A stretch of 64,000 bases of DNA, from contig NZ_SDHZ01000004.1 of the NCBI RefSeq assembly GCF_004118675.1, positions 124,001 to 188,000 of the forward strand. The letters run 5' to 3'. This document shows positions 50,719-59,556 of this stretch, piece by piece. This stretch comes from Filimonas effusa (GTDB lineage Bacteria; Bacteroidota; Bacteroidia; Chitinophagales; Chitinophagaceae). The notes beneath the pieces are model-generated. The model saw only the letters and a list, made by a program, of their open reading frames with translations, was not told the DNA's origin and made no database searches. Each line of letters begins with the position of its first letter. Position 1 is the stretch's first letter. The position numbers were made by a program, and so were the translations under genes.

Positions 50719-51402
50719 ATGAAAAAGTTATTACTGCTGATCATTATAGCAGGTATGGCTGCTGTTGCTCCATTGGAGAAAGCGCATGCGCAACTTGCTA
50801 TTGCGGAAGTCATTAAAGCGGGTGTTAAAAAGGTGGTTAAAGCTGTTGATCTGAAAATTCAGCGCCTACAGAATGAAACGATCTGGTTACAGAATGCGCA
50901 AAAAGCGGTTGAGAATACCATGTCACAGTTGAAGTTGTCTGAAATTTCTGATTGGGTTGGCAGGCAGCGAACCTTATATGCCGATTACTTTCAGGAATTA
51001 TATAAGGTGAAAAGCTTGATTACCTATTACCACCGTATTCGTGAAATTACTGGCATGCAGGTTAGCATTGTTCAGGAATATGGCAGAGCATGGAGTATCA
51101 TTAAGCAGGATACACATTTTACCACTGACGAAATTACTTACATGGAAAAGGTGTACGGTGGCATTCTTGATGCTACGGTAAAGAATATCGATCAGCTTTC
51201 TCTTGTCATTAATTCCTTCACTACGCAAATGTCTGATGCAAAGCGTTTGGAAATGATTAATAACTGTGCATCAGAGGTGGAGCAGAACTATAGCGATCTA
51301 AAGCAGTTCAATTCGGACAATGCTATGGTTAGCATCAGGCGTGCCCGCGATTTACAGGATGCGATTACTCTTAAGAAGCTCTATGGACTGACTAATCCTT
51401 AA
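50719..51402 (+). CDS. traI: Conjugation protein TraI-like (secreted helical)
   Basis: A 227-residue exported protein: signal peptide MKKLLLLIIIAGMAAVAPLE then HAQ, followed by long helices. Recognisable parts: LQNETIWLQNAQKAVENTMSQ, ADYFQELYKVKSLITYYHRI, REITGMQVSIVQEYGRAW and KRLEMINNCASEVEQNY. This is the TraI-type protein of Bacteroidota elements, in the position after traG. It shares the ITGxQVxIVxEY motif with the gene at 52502, so these are probably paralogues. Confidence 0.83.
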   Translation: MKKLLLLIIIAGMAAVAPLEKAHAQLAIAEVIKAGVKKVVKAVDLKIQRLQNETIWLQNAQKAVENTMSQLKLSEISDWVGRQRTLYADYFQELYKVKSLITYYHRIREITGMQVSIVQEYGRAWSIIKQDTHFTTDEITYMEKVYGGILDATVKNIDQLSLVINSFTTQMSDAKRLEMINNCASEVEQNYSDLKQFNSDNAMVSIRRARDLQDAITLKKLYGLTNP

Positions 51403-51411
51403 AACACATCT

Positions 51412-52059
51412 ATGAAAAAGTGCTTATTCCTTATTACGCTTTTCGCTTCTGTGTCTGCTGCATTGCAAGCCCAAACGTTTGCTGAATGGTTTAAACAGAA
51501 AAAGACACAGACTAAATATTCACTGGCTCAGGTAGTTGCATTACAAGGGTATGCTGGTGTATTGCGGAAGGGTTATAACATAGCAAAGGACGGCTTAGGT
51601 ATTATCAATTCCATCAAGTCGGGTGACTTCCGGCAGCATAGTGAATATTACAGTTCGCTGAGAAATGTAAGCCCTAAAGTAAAATCGGATGGAGCCTACA
51701 TCACTACCGTAATGTTACAGTTGAGATTTATGGAGGTCTATAAACGCATCAAGTCCGATGCGTTGGGTAGTGAATGGCTAAGTGCTTCAGATAAATTTTA
51801 CACGCAGAGGGTGCTAGATGGCGCTTTGTCTAAATGTTCTGAAAATGCGGAAATGCTTTCCAGTCTTTCTGCTGACGGTCAGTTGCAGTTGACAGATGAT
51901 GAAAGGATGCAGAGGATTCATGCAGTTAAGGATGAAATGCAGGATTTATATGTTTTCATACAGCATTTTGCGGGCAATGTCCGTGTCCTGATGGCGAACC
52001 GGAAGACAGAGATTATGGAAAGCAGGAAGCTTCAAAAGCTCACCGGTGTCTCCCGGTAA
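51412..52059 (+). CDS. Conjugation-operon helical protein (TerB-like annotation type)
   Basis: A 215-residue exported protein, signal peptide MKKCLFLITLFASVSAALQAQ, then TFAEWFKQKKTQTKYSLAQVVALQGYAGVLRKGYNIAKDG, IKSGDFRQHSEYYSSLRNVSP, and the C-terminal LQLTDDERMQRIHAVKDEM. Such proteins in Bacteroidota tra operons are often labelled TerB-like tellurite-resistance proteins, but no such role is shown and here it is a tra component. It starts 10 bp after the traI-like gene. It shares its KGYNxxxD and SPKV segments with the gene at 52502. Confidence 0.75.
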   Translation: MKKCLFLITLFASVSAALQAQTFAEWFKQKKTQTKYSLAQVVALQGYAGVLRKGYNIAKDGLGIINSIKSGDFRQHSEYYSSLRNVSPKVKSDGAYITTVMLQLRFMEVYKRIKSDALGSEWLSASDKFYTQRVLDGALSKCSENAEMLSSLSADGQLQLTDDERMQRIHAVKDEMQDLYVFIQHFAGNVRVLMANRKTEIMESRKLQKLTGVSR

Positions 52060-52092
52060 CACACTATTACTTAATCACATTAAAACATTATC

Positions 52093-52491
52093 ATGAACAA
52101 AGGAAATATGATGACGGCTATTGTGGATGCCTGCACTTATATCAATGCTGCGTTGGCAAGAGTGGTAAGAAAATCCAAAGAGGCTGGAATGTTCACCGAT
52201 GCAGAAAACAACTATATCATTTCTGTTTTTGGTGAAATGACTAAAGAGGGAAATCAATACATAGATAAAGTAAAAGAGTTGCTGGCACCTAAACAGCCGA
52301 TTCCAGAAGATGAACTGCTGTCAACCTTAACCCGCATGTACACTATCATGCGTGGTTATTCCAATCGGGTTAAGAAGTTTGAAAAGGACTTCGATACCCT
52401 AATTAAAAAGCGAAGCAAACGCCTTACAGATATAGATGAGATTCAGAGGGTTTTCAAAACCAAACCATCCGTAACCGAAACGCTTACTTAA
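52093..52491 (+). CDS. Hypothetical helical tra-operon protein
   Basis: A 132-residue soluble helical protein without signal peptide, beginning MNKGNMMTAIVDACTYINAA and with a C-terminal KKRSKRLTDIDEIQRVFKT. No family recognised. It lies inside the tra operon, between two secreted paralogues, so a cytoplasmic or regulatory role in transfer is plausible. Confidence 0.65.
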   Translation: MNKGNMMTAIVDACTYINAALARVVRKSKEAGMFTDAENNYIISVFGEMTKEGNQYIDKVKELLAPKQPIPEDELLSTLTRMYTIMRGYSNRVKKFEKDFDTLIKKRSKRLTDIDEIQRVFKTKPSVTETLT

Positions 52492-52501
52492 AAATATAGA
52501 C

Positions 52502-53128
52502 ATGCGAAAGATAGTATTATTTGTTTTGCTGTCTGTTTGCTTATCCAAAGCACAGGCGCAATCTTTTGAAGTGCAGCAGTTGATTCTGAACGTTGAAAAA
52601 TTGGCGCAATTAAAACAGATTTTAACTGATCTGAAAGATGGGTATGAGATAGTGAGTAAAGGGTATAATGCTGTTCGTGATGTTTCTAAGGGAAATTTCG
52701 ATTTGCACAGTGTTTTTCTGGATGGACTGATGCAGGTTAGCCCTACAGTTCGCAGGTACAGGAAGGTTGCTGAAATTACAGGTTTTCAGGTACGTATTGT
52801 AAAAGAGTATAAAACGGCTTACCGTGTTTTTTTACGCAGTAATCTTTTCAACTCTGCTGAAATCGGTTATTTGAATAAAGTGTATGATAACCTTTTCCAG
52901 AAGTCATTGAAGCACCTCGATGATCTTACTACAGTAATTACGGCAGGGCAGCTGCGTATGTCTGATGATGAACGGTTGCAGGCTATAGATGGCATCTATG
53001 ATCAGATGCAGGATAAGCTAAGTTTTCTTAGGCATTTCAATAACAGTACTGGCATACTTGCCGTGCAGCGTTCAAAACAACAGAGCGAAGTAAGCCGTTT
53101 GCAGAAGCTGTTTGATGTTAAGAAATAA
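52502..53128 (+). CDS. Conjugation-operon helical protein, TraI/TerB-like paralogue
   Basis: A 208-residue exported protein: signal MRKIVLFVLLSVCLSKAQA, then KGYNAVRDVSKGNFDLHSVFL, DGLMQVSPTVRRYRKVAEI, ITGFQVRIVKEYKTAYRV, and MSDDERLQAIDGIYDQMQDKL. Its first half matches the protein at 51412, its middle matches the TraI-like protein at 50719, and its end matches both. It therefore bridges the three and points to two gene duplications in the operon. Role in transfer assumed from position. Confidence 0.75.
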   Translation: MRKIVLFVLLSVCLSKAQAQSFEVQQLILNVEKLAQLKQILTDLKDGYEIVSKGYNAVRDVSKGNFDLHSVFLDGLMQVSPTVRRYRKVAEITGFQVRIVKEYKTAYRVFLRSNLFNSAEIGYLNKVYDNLFQKSLKHLDDLTTVITAGQLRMSDDERLQAIDGIYDQMQDKLSFLRHFNNSTGILAVQRSKQQSEVSRLQKLFDVKK

Positions 53129-53163
53129 GGGCCGTCCATTTAGGTAACAAACAAAATCAGTTT

Positions 53164-54243
53164 ATGAAAATGAGTGTTAGAATCATGCTTTGCATGATAG
53201 TAGGGATGAGTTTACCTTTTATCACCCATGCGCAGAGCGATGGTAGCTTGGCTGGAGATATTAAAAGTCTCCACACGGTTCTTGAAAAATTGCAGGATGA
53301 AATGTTGCCTATGTGCGAAAAGCTGATTGGCGTTGGCCGTGGAATCGGAGGCTTCGCAGCCCTGTGGTATATCGCTTCGCGGGTATGGCGGCACATTGCT
53401 AATGCAGAAAGCATAGACTTCTATCCGTTATTCCGTCCTTTTGTGGTGGGTGCTGCTATCGTAATGTTTCCTGCCGTCCTTAATATTATCGGTACAGTAA
53501 TGAAGCCTACTGTGTCTGGAACAGCAGCTATGGTGAGCAATTCTGACAAGGCAATTGCTGATCTCTTAAAGCAAAAAGAAGAGGCTATCAAAAACTGTGA
53601 CTTCTACGATATGTATGTAGGTGAAGATGGGCAGGGGGATATTGATAAGTGGTATAAATACACTCACCCGGAAGATACGGAGGGTAGTGCTGGTGATGGG
53701 ATTTTTGCCAGCATTGGCAATGATGTAAGGTTTGCAATGGCTAAAGCATCTTATAATTTCCGCAATTCAATTAAAGCTTTTATGGCGGAAGTACTGCAAC
53801 TTCTGTTTGCCGCGGCTTCGCTTTGTATAAATACTATGAGGACGTTTAATCTTGTTCTCCTTGCAATAATTGGCCCTTTAGTATTTGGGATAAGCATTTT
53901 CGATGGGTTTCAGCATACGCTGAAACAATGGTTAGCCCGCTATCTGAATGTGTTTCTCTGGCTACCTGTAGCCAATATTTTCGGCGCTGTGATAGGAAAG
54001 ATTCAGGAGAACATGCTAAAGATTGATATATCACAGATAAATCAAACCGGAGATACTTTTTTCAGCAGGACAGATGCAGGTTATCTGATTTTCATGGTTA
54101 TAGGTATCGTAGGATATTTTACTGTTCCCACTGTAGCAGGCCAGATTATCCACGTTGACGGCAGGGATAATTTCACAGGGAAGGTAACAGGTAATGCTGG
54201 TGGAAGTGTTTCAATGGCTTCGGGTGTTGCTGGTCTTAAATAG
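53164..54243 (+). CDS. traJ: Conjugation protein TraJ (TrbL/VirB6-like)
   Basis: A 359-residue polytopic membrane protein. A signal-like N-terminal helix (MLCMIVGMSLPFITHAQ) is followed by helices at about residues 50-70, 85-105, 205-225, 230-250, 255-275 and 305-330, with the landmarks GVGRGIGGFAALWYIASRVWRHIANAE and FDGFQHTLKQWLARYLNVFLWLPVANIFGAVIG. This is the TraJ family, which forms the inner-membrane channel core. It follows the third helical paralogue and precedes traK. Confidence 0.9.
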   Translation: MKMSVRIMLCMIVGMSLPFITHAQSDGSLAGDIKSLHTVLEKLQDEMLPMCEKLIGVGRGIGGFAALWYIASRVWRHIANAESIDFYPLFRPFVVGAAIVMFPAVLNIIGTVMKPTVSGTAAMVSNSDKAIADLLKQKEEAIKNCDFYDMYVGEDGQGDIDKWYKYTHPEDTEGSAGDGIFASIGNDVRFAMAKASYNFRNSIKAFMAEVLQLLFAAASLCINTMRTFNLVLLAIIGPLVFGISIFDGFQHTLKQWLARYLNVFLWLPVANIFGAVIGKIQENMLKIDISQINQTGDTFFSRTDAGYLIFMVIGIVGYFTVPTVAGQIIHVDGRDNFTGKVTGNAGGSVSMASGVAGLK

Positions 54244-54342
54244 TTCTACCTGAACCGATCTGTATTTACGTAGAAAATGAGTAAGGCATGTTTGGATTCA
54301 CCGTGCAAAGTGCCCCCTAATAATTAACTAAAGCTTACAGTC

Positions 54343-54960
54343 ATGTTTACAAAATTCAAGCAGATAGACAGTGCTTTTAAAGCCGTGCGCTTATTTATGA
54401 TGGTGGTAGTGGCTTGCTGCATTGCTTTGTGTGGTTTCGCGCTGTATAAAAGTTATGAACTGGCTGCCATTACGCAGAATAAGATATATGTATTGGCTAA
54501 CGGAAAAATTCTGGAAGCGGTAGCCGGTGATAAAAAAGATAATGTTGCTGTAGAGGTGCGCGATCACGTTAAGACCTTCCATAGCTCCTTTTTTACACTT
54601 GACCCGGACGAACGGGTAATACAGGATAATATTACCAAAGCTCTGTATCTGGCTGACGGAACAGCGCGCAAGCAATATGATAATCTTCGTGAGAGTAATT
54701 ATTATTCCAATCTTATATCTGCCAATATAAGCCAGCGCATAACAATTGATAGCGTGGACTTGAACCTCAATGTTTATCCGTATTACTTCCGGTGTTATGC
54801 AACTCAAAAGATTGTCCGTACTACCAGTGTGCTTTACCGCAATCTCGTAACCGAAGGGTATGCGAGGGATGTTAGCCGCTCTGATCATAACCCCCACGGT
54901 TTTCTGATTGAAAAGTGGAATACACTCGCAAATGTGGATGTGAAAATTGAAACAAGGTAA
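54343..54960 (+). CDS. traK: Conjugation protein TraK (VirB8-like)
   Basis: A 205-residue protein with one membrane helix near residues 18-36 (MMVVVACCIALCGFALYKS), followed by a periplasmic NTF2-like domain with VLANGKILEAV, HVKTFHSSFFTLDPDERVIQDNI, and VTEGYARDVSRSDHNPHGFLIEKW. The start ATG is at 54343, preceded by a 99-bp gap after traJ. It is the VirB8-type scaffold of the channel. Confidence 0.92.
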   Translation: MFTKFKQIDSAFKAVRLFMMVVVACCIALCGFALYKSYELAAITQNKIYVLANGKILEAVAGDKKDNVAVEVRDHVKTFHSSFFTLDPDERVIQDNITKALYLADGTARKQYDNLRESNYYSNLISANISQRITIDSVDLNLNVYPYYFRCYATQKIVRTTSVLYRNLVTEGYARDVSRSDHNPHGFLIEKWNTLANVDVKIETR

Positions 54961-54972
54961 AATCATCGTTTT

Positions 54973-55434
54973 ATGTTGAAATTATTCAAGCGCCGCAGTG
55001 CTGCACCACAGACTTCGGGTGCATGGGATAAGTTGAATGAAGCCATTCACAGACAGCAAAAGCGTTATTCCGATTTATTACAGTCAAAAACAGCTGGGTG
55101 GAGTAAGGGCAGATTGATCTTGTCGCTTGTTGCTTTCTGCTTTTTATTTGGAAGCAGTAGTATTTATGCTATCCTAAGTGCTTTTGATGAACCGACTTAT
55201 TCAATAGAAGTGTCTACAATCACTGTGCCTACAACAGCTAATGCTTCTCCAGCCCACAAGCATGACCAGGTGCCGCCATCGATCACAAGGATGATAAAGT
55301 TTAAGAGGTATATGGACAGTCTTTCTTCCGCCCCCGGCGGCGTGCGCATTCATGACAGCTTAAATCAGGCAAGGCCGGGCTTACTGGATAGTGTAGAAGC
55401 TGCTATCCTTTTGTTTGAAACATCTAAAAAATAA
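54973..55434 (+). CDS. Conjugation protein, traL position (single TM)
   Basis: A 153-residue protein with one membrane helix near residues 52-70 (LILSLVAFCFLFGSSSIYAI) and a polar periplasmic tail. No strong family signature. It lies between traK and traM, the place of traL in CTnDOT-type operons, with 12 bp to traK and 5 bp to traM. Confidence 0.7.
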   Translation: MLKLFKRRSAAPQTSGAWDKLNEAIHRQQKRYSDLLQSKTAGWSKGRLILSLVAFCFLFGSSSIYAILSAFDEPTYSIEVSTITVPTTANASPAHKHDQVPPSITRMIKFKRYMDSLSSAPGGVRIHDSLNQARPGLLDSVEAAILLFETSKK

Positions 55435-55439
55435 TCACA

Positions 55440-56789
55440 ATGCAATCTCAGAATACCAAACAGGCTTTATCTGCCAAGACAGAACGCCAAAGGAAATTTT
55501 TGCTGTTCTTTCCACTATTTTCTTTTCCGCTGTTCACATTTGTTTTATGGTCACTCGGTGTCATTGTACCTGTTGATTCAACGGCCCAGACGGAACAAGC
55601 GCATAAAGGCATCAATATGACTTTGCCGGATGCCAGTATCAAAGATGAAAAGAATCTTACAAAGCTTAGTTTTTATGAACAGGCTGAAAGGGATTCTGCC
55701 AAATGGAAGGCACAGGCTAAAAATGACCCGTATTACAAGCTTCCTGATTCGGATTTATTGACTGATACTGCCGCTGGTCGTCCGTTTTCAACCGGCACCC
55801 ATTTATCTTATGATCCTTCACCTTACGGACAACCCGGTTATAAGAATGATAAAGAAGCAAAGGTGTATGAAAAAATAGCGGCGCTTAATCGCCAATTAGA
55901 GCAGTCCGCAAGTGATTCTCAACCTACGGCTGTAAAAGCTTCGCCTTCGCCGGGTATGTCTGCCGGTGGCATGACTACTGCCGATGTTGACAGGCTCGAA
56001 GGCATGATGCGTTCGATGGCTGAGGGTAAAGAAGAAGACCCGGAATTGAAGCAGCTCAATGGAATGTTAGAATCCATTCTGGATATACAACACCCGGAGC
56101 GCGTACAGGAGAAGATCAGGAAGAACTCAGTTCGCAATAAGGAAAAGGTTTTTCCGGTTAACCGCCAGAAACAGCAGACAATTTCTTTATTGCAGTCTCC
56201 ATCGACACCGCAGCTGCTCCCGGATACCCTTGTGAGGAAAGATAGTACTGCTCTGACGGTTAGCCCGCTGGCGCAGTCCAATGCTTTTTTCTCACTGGAT
56301 GAGGATACGGATACCGGAGGTGATTTGCCAACTGCCATTGAGGCCGTTGTTCACGCTACCCAAACCATTGTGTCAGGTGCCACTATCAAATTACGTCTTA
56401 CTACGGACGTATATATAAATGGACTGTTTATCCCTTCCGGAAGTTTTGTGTACGGTGCAGCAGCACTAAATGGTGAACGGCTTACAGTCAATATAAAATC
56501 TGTTGCATATAAAAATAATATCCTGCCTGTAGCGCTTTCGGTTTATGATATGGATGGTATGGAAGGTTTGTACATGCCGGGGGCTATAGCAAGGGATGTT
56601 ATGAAACAGTCAACTGATCAGACTATTCAAGGCATCGGCCTCACTTCTTTAGACCCCTCTCTGGCCGCGCAGGCTACTTCTGCCGGAATTGGTGCTGCCA
56701 AAAGTCTGCTTAGTAAGAAGGTTAAGCTGGTTCGTGTAACAATCAAAGAAGGGTATAAGGTACTTCTTAGGGATAATAATGTTCAGTAA
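55440..56789 (+). CDS. traM: Conjugative transposon protein TraM (VirB10-like)
   Basis: A 449-residue protein. A short cytoplasmic start and membrane helix (LLFFPLFSFPLFTFVLWSLGV, residues 21-41) lead into a Pro/Ser/Asp-rich linker to about residue 260. The C-terminal domain has AVVHATQTIVSGATIKLRLTTDVYINGLFIPSGSFVYGAA and ends KEGYKVLLRDN. This is the TraM family, analogous to VirB10, linking inner and outer membranes. It starts 5 bp after the preceding gene. Confidence 0.92.
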   Translation: MQSQNTKQALSAKTERQRKFLLFFPLFSFPLFTFVLWSLGVIVPVDSTAQTEQAHKGINMTLPDASIKDEKNLTKLSFYEQAERDSAKWKAQAKNDPYYKLPDSDLLTDTAAGRPFSTGTHLSYDPSPYGQPGYKNDKEAKVYEKIAALNRQLEQSASDSQPTAVKASPSPGMSAGGMTTADVDRLEGMMRSMAEGKEEDPELKQLNGMLESILDIQHPERVQEKIRKNSVRNKEKVFPVNRQKQQTISLLQSPSTPQLLPDTLVRKDSTALTVSPLAQSNAFFSLDEDTDTGGDLPTAIEAVVHATQTIVSGATIKLRLTTDVYINGLFIPSGSFVYGAAALNGERLTVNIKSVAYKNNILPVALSVYDMDGMEGLYMPGAIARDVMKQSTDQTIQGIGLTSLDPSLAAQATSAGIGAAKSLLSKKVKLVRVTIKEGYKVLLRDNNVQ

Positions 56790-56819
56790 TCTATTTATTC
56801 AAATATCAAATATCAAAGT

Positions 56820-57692
56820 ATGAAAATGAAAACAGTTCGTTTGGGAGTTGTGATAGCTTTGCTATTCGGGGTGTTCTTTAATGATGTTGATGCACAGCTC
56901 AGTGGTCGTTTGCCTGTGTTCAATGAAATTCCCACATTGGATTTAGCGGTCGGTTATAGTAAAACTACAAATCTGGTTTTCCCTTATGAAATTAAGAGTG
57001 TTGACAGGGGTAGTAAAAGCCTGCTTGCGCAAAAGGCGAAGGGTGTAGAAAATGTATTACTGGTAAAGGCTGGTCAGGTTGACTTTGCAGAAACCAATCT
57101 GAGCGTTATTACTGGTGATGGGCGGCTCTACTCATTTCGTGTAGTCTATGCCGAAAATCCATCCTTACTTAACCTTTCATTCCAGCCTGATAGCGTGCCT
57201 GCTTTTGCCGCATGGCCAGAAAGAGTTCCTGCAAAAATAGATGGGGTGCTTGTAAATGATGACATTTTACATGCGGATGCGGATCATGCTAAACATGCAG
57301 CTACGTTTCTTAACAAGCGTACTAAGGAGAATAAGGTTGCTGCCGCATTACATAGCATCTATGTAAAGGATAAAGTAATGTGGTTTTCTTTGGAACTACA
57401 GAACTATTCATTGCTTGATTATGAGCCTGCATTTATCAGGTTCTTTCTGAAAGATAAAAAGAAAGCAAAGCGTACTGCTCAACAGGAAACAGAACTATAT
57501 CCGGTATATCAGGAGAAAAGTTTGTCTGTTGCCGGTAACAAGTCGCTTACTACTACTATTGGCCTCCCTCAGTTTACTATACCGGCAGATCAGCAGTTGG
57601 TTATTCAAATTGGTGAGCATAATAACAGCCGATTATTGGAACTGACCATTAAAGGTGGCGTAATACTCAAAACAAGGCTGTTGAGGCCGTAG
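56820..57692 (+). CDS. traN: Conjugative transposon protein TraN (DUF4138, VirB9-like)
   Basis: A 290-residue exported protein: signal MKMKTVRLGVVIALLFGVFF, then VGYSKTTNLVFPYEIKSVDRGSKSLLAQK, TGDGRLYSFRVVYAENPSLLNL, and a C-terminal beta domain with YEPAFIRFFLKDKKKAKRTAQQE. This is the TraN family, the VirB9-like periplasmic/outer-membrane component of the channel. Last recognisable structural tra gene here; TraO, TraP and TraQ-like genes do not follow. Confidence 0.93.
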   Translation: MKMKTVRLGVVIALLFGVFFNDVDAQLSGRLPVFNEIPTLDLAVGYSKTTNLVFPYEIKSVDRGSKSLLAQKAKGVENVLLVKAGQVDFAETNLSVITGDGRLYSFRVVYAENPSLLNLSFQPDSVPAFAAWPERVPAKIDGVLVNDDILHADADHAKHAATFLNKRTKENKVAAALHSIYVKDKVMWFSLELQNYSLLDYEPAFIRFFLKDKKKAKRTAQQETELYPVYQEKSLSVAGNKSLTTTIGLPQFTIPADQQLVIQIGEHNNSRLLELTIKGGVILKTRLLRP

Positions 57693-57714
57693 TGTTTACT
57701 GTAAAATTCTAGTT

Positions 57715-57984
57715 ATGGACTTTGTGTTTGAAGAAACTGTGTTGATTGAAGTCTTTCTGGATGAACAGCGAACAGAAGGCAGGCACTGGGTTGCTTACGA
57801 TGCGGCGCTGCCGCGGTTGGGGATGAATGATCTCTCCTGTTTTTCTGCTATATACGATGTAAAGCAATACTGTTTTGATAATTCAATTGGCGATGAACAG
57901 TTTGTTTACTGTACGATTGATAAGATGCTACAGACATTAGATAGCGCAGTAAACAAGGTTTCCAAAAAGAGTCGAAATCATTAA
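57715..57984 (+). CDS. Hypothetical protein, paralogue of the next N-terminus
   Basis: An 89-residue protein, MDFVFEETVLIEVFLDEQRT then GRHWVAYDAALPRLGMNDLSCF. Its pattern (M-[DE]-FV, FLD.EQ, Y or VAY, then MxCF) matches the first 85 residues of the protein at 57996. The two are 11 bp apart, so this looks like a tandem duplication. Function unknown. Confidence 0.65.
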   Translation: MDFVFEETVLIEVFLDEQRTEGRHWVAYDAALPRLGMNDLSCFSAIYDVKQYCFDNSIGDEQFVYCTIDKMLQTLDSAVNKVSKKSRNH

Positions 57985-57995
57985 AAACTGTAGCT

Positions 57996-58898
57996 ATGGA
58001 ATTTGTGAAGAGTGATTTAAAACAGATAAAGGACTTTCTGGATAAGGAGCAGGTGAATGGCAACCAGTATGTAGTTTATTCCGGCGATGAACCGTTTCTT
58101 CGGCGTTGGGATATGGAATGTTTCAAAACCGAAGTTGCTGCAAGGGAGAACATACAGAAGCATGCACTTTACTTGGGTGAGTATGAATATAATTCTATCA
58201 GAAATGTGCAGTCGCAAGTCAATCTGGCGCTAAATAAACATGAGTTAACAGAACAGATCGGCCAAAGCAATATTGTAGAACGGTTTGATAATAACAGGGT
58301 GCCTTTGATTGTTGATGCTCTTCTTTATGATAATCCGGTATATGTTCATGTTCAGGATACTGTGGCCGTTCAGGATAAAGTCAGCCGGTATGATGTTGTT
58401 GCACATCCCGGCAGAACGGACAGGCAGGCTTCCCGGAATGACATAAAAGTAATTTCAACACATGGTAACTATGCAGATGCGGAAAGGGCTTTTGCTGGAA
58501 GTGTGCAGTTGGACAAACAGAAGTCAGAGGGCGAACGTAGCAATTATACGCTGATTGGCCGTTTTGAGGATGTTGAACCGAAAATGCTTGCAACCGGCCA
58601 GCCTGTTAACGGCACCGGTGTTACCATGAAGTTTGCCTACCAGTGCTATGATTCGGTAAAAAATCAGAAGGACTATGCGATTGCTACTGTTCATACTGAA
58701 AAGGATTTAGTACCGATTTATAAGCCCCGCTGGGTTACCGCCGAACCAGAAAGTAAAAAACTACAGTTCCACGAAAACAAGCCGGAGAAAGCAATGGACA
58801 GAGAGGGAAATACACTTTTCAGCAAAGAGGCTGACAAAACGCTTGTGCAACCCGGCGTTAACACCGGTAAAAAACGCGCTGATGAGTTAGAGCGGTGA
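57996..58898 (+). CDS. Hypothetical ICE protein
   Basis: A 300-residue soluble protein. Residues 1-85 (MEFVKSDLKQIKDFLDKEQV, NGNQYVVYSGDEPFLRRWDMECFKT) are paralogous to the preceding small gene. The rest is unrecognised; the last 40 residues (KKLQFHENKPEKAMDREGNTL) are Lys-rich and acidic. It is in the same orientation as the tra operon, so it could be a regulator or accessory transfer protein. Confidence 0.6.
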   Translation: MEFVKSDLKQIKDFLDKEQVNGNQYVVYSGDEPFLRRWDMECFKTEVAARENIQKHALYLGEYEYNSIRNVQSQVNLALNKHELTEQIGQSNIVERFDNNRVPLIVDALLYDNPVYVHVQDTVAVQDKVSRYDVVAHPGRTDRQASRNDIKVISTHGNYADAERAFAGSVQLDKQKSEGERSNYTLIGRFEDVEPKMLATGQPVNGTGVTMKFAYQCYDSVKNQKDYAIATVHTEKDLVPIYKPRWVTAEPESKKLQFHENKPEKAMDREGNTLFSKEADKTLVQPGVNTGKKRADELER

Positions 58899-58924
58899 TT
58901 ATCTAATTTTTAAAAGGGAGTGTT

Positions 58925-59242
58925 ATGTATGTTACACAACTCACAGGCTTTTTCACAGCCATAGGTAGAGATGACAGGATTACCAGCATGCACATATCTG
59001 TATATATGGCGCTGTTTCAATTCTGGAATTTAAACAGCTTCCGTAATCCCGTGTATATCACACGCAGGGAGGTTATGCAGACTGCAAAGGTGCAGCGAAA
59101 TTCCTATCATAAGTGCATGAAAGATTTACATGCTTTTGGATACATCCAGTATATACCTTCTTTTCATCCGATTTTAGGCAGTCAGGTGTATTTGCACAAT
59201 TTGTTAACCACAAATAATACGTTATGCAATATTATCTCCTGA
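58925..59242 (+). CDS. Winged-helix DNA-binding protein
   Basis: A 105-residue protein. NPVYITRREVMQTAKVQRNSYHKCMKDLHAFGYIQYIPSFHP reads as a winged helix-turn-helix with a recognition helix at VQRNSYHKCMKDL. A common companion of the tra genes in Bacteroidota elements. The next short gene overlaps its end by 19 bp. Likely a regulator of the distal part of the element. Confidence 0.75.
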   Translation: MYVTQLTGFFTAIGRDDRITSMHISVYMALFQFWNLNSFRNPVYITRREVMQTAKVQRNSYHKCMKDLHAFGYIQYIPSFHPILGSQVYLHNLLTTNNTLCNIIS

Positions 59243-59406
59243 TTGATAACGGTGAATATGTGATAATGAAGGTCAAGCCTGCGGACACTGACACGTTTCT
59301 GGCTTTGTACGGTAACAGATTGCTCATGCAGGCAAATAGCTTGTTTGAGTTGCTAGATATGTTTGAAGCTGATATAGTCCACAGTAATCGGTCACATTTG
59401 AATTAA
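59224..59406 (+). CDS. Small hypothetical protein
   Basis: A 60-residue protein, MQYYLLIDNGEYVIMKVKPA, overlapping the preceding gene by 19 bp. The sequence is a plausible small folded domain (LFELLDMFEADI). A terminator begins about 78 bp after its stop. Identity unknown; coding status is likely from overlap and composition only. Confidence 0.5.
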   Translation: MQYYLLIDNGEYVIMKVKPADTDTFLALYGNRLLMQANSLFELLDMFEADIVHSNRSHLN

Positions 59407-59483
59407 GAGGTTTGCCGGAAAATGAAGCGGGCAATGCAGGAGTGCAACCCGCCAGCGATAAGGCAACAGGGTGGGATAATGAG

Positions 59484-59520
59484 GATAAGCCCCGCTATGG
59501 CGGGCCTTATCTCTCTTTTT
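59484..59520 (+). terminator. Rho-independent terminator ending the tra-side transcript
   Basis: A near-perfect stem GATAAG-CCCCGC / GCGGG-CCTTATC with a 3-4 nt loop is followed by CTCTCTTTTT. It is the first strong terminator after the tra operon. Confidence 0.8.
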
Positions 59521-59556
59521 CGCCCCGATTAACTAATCGAATTAAATATTTTACTT

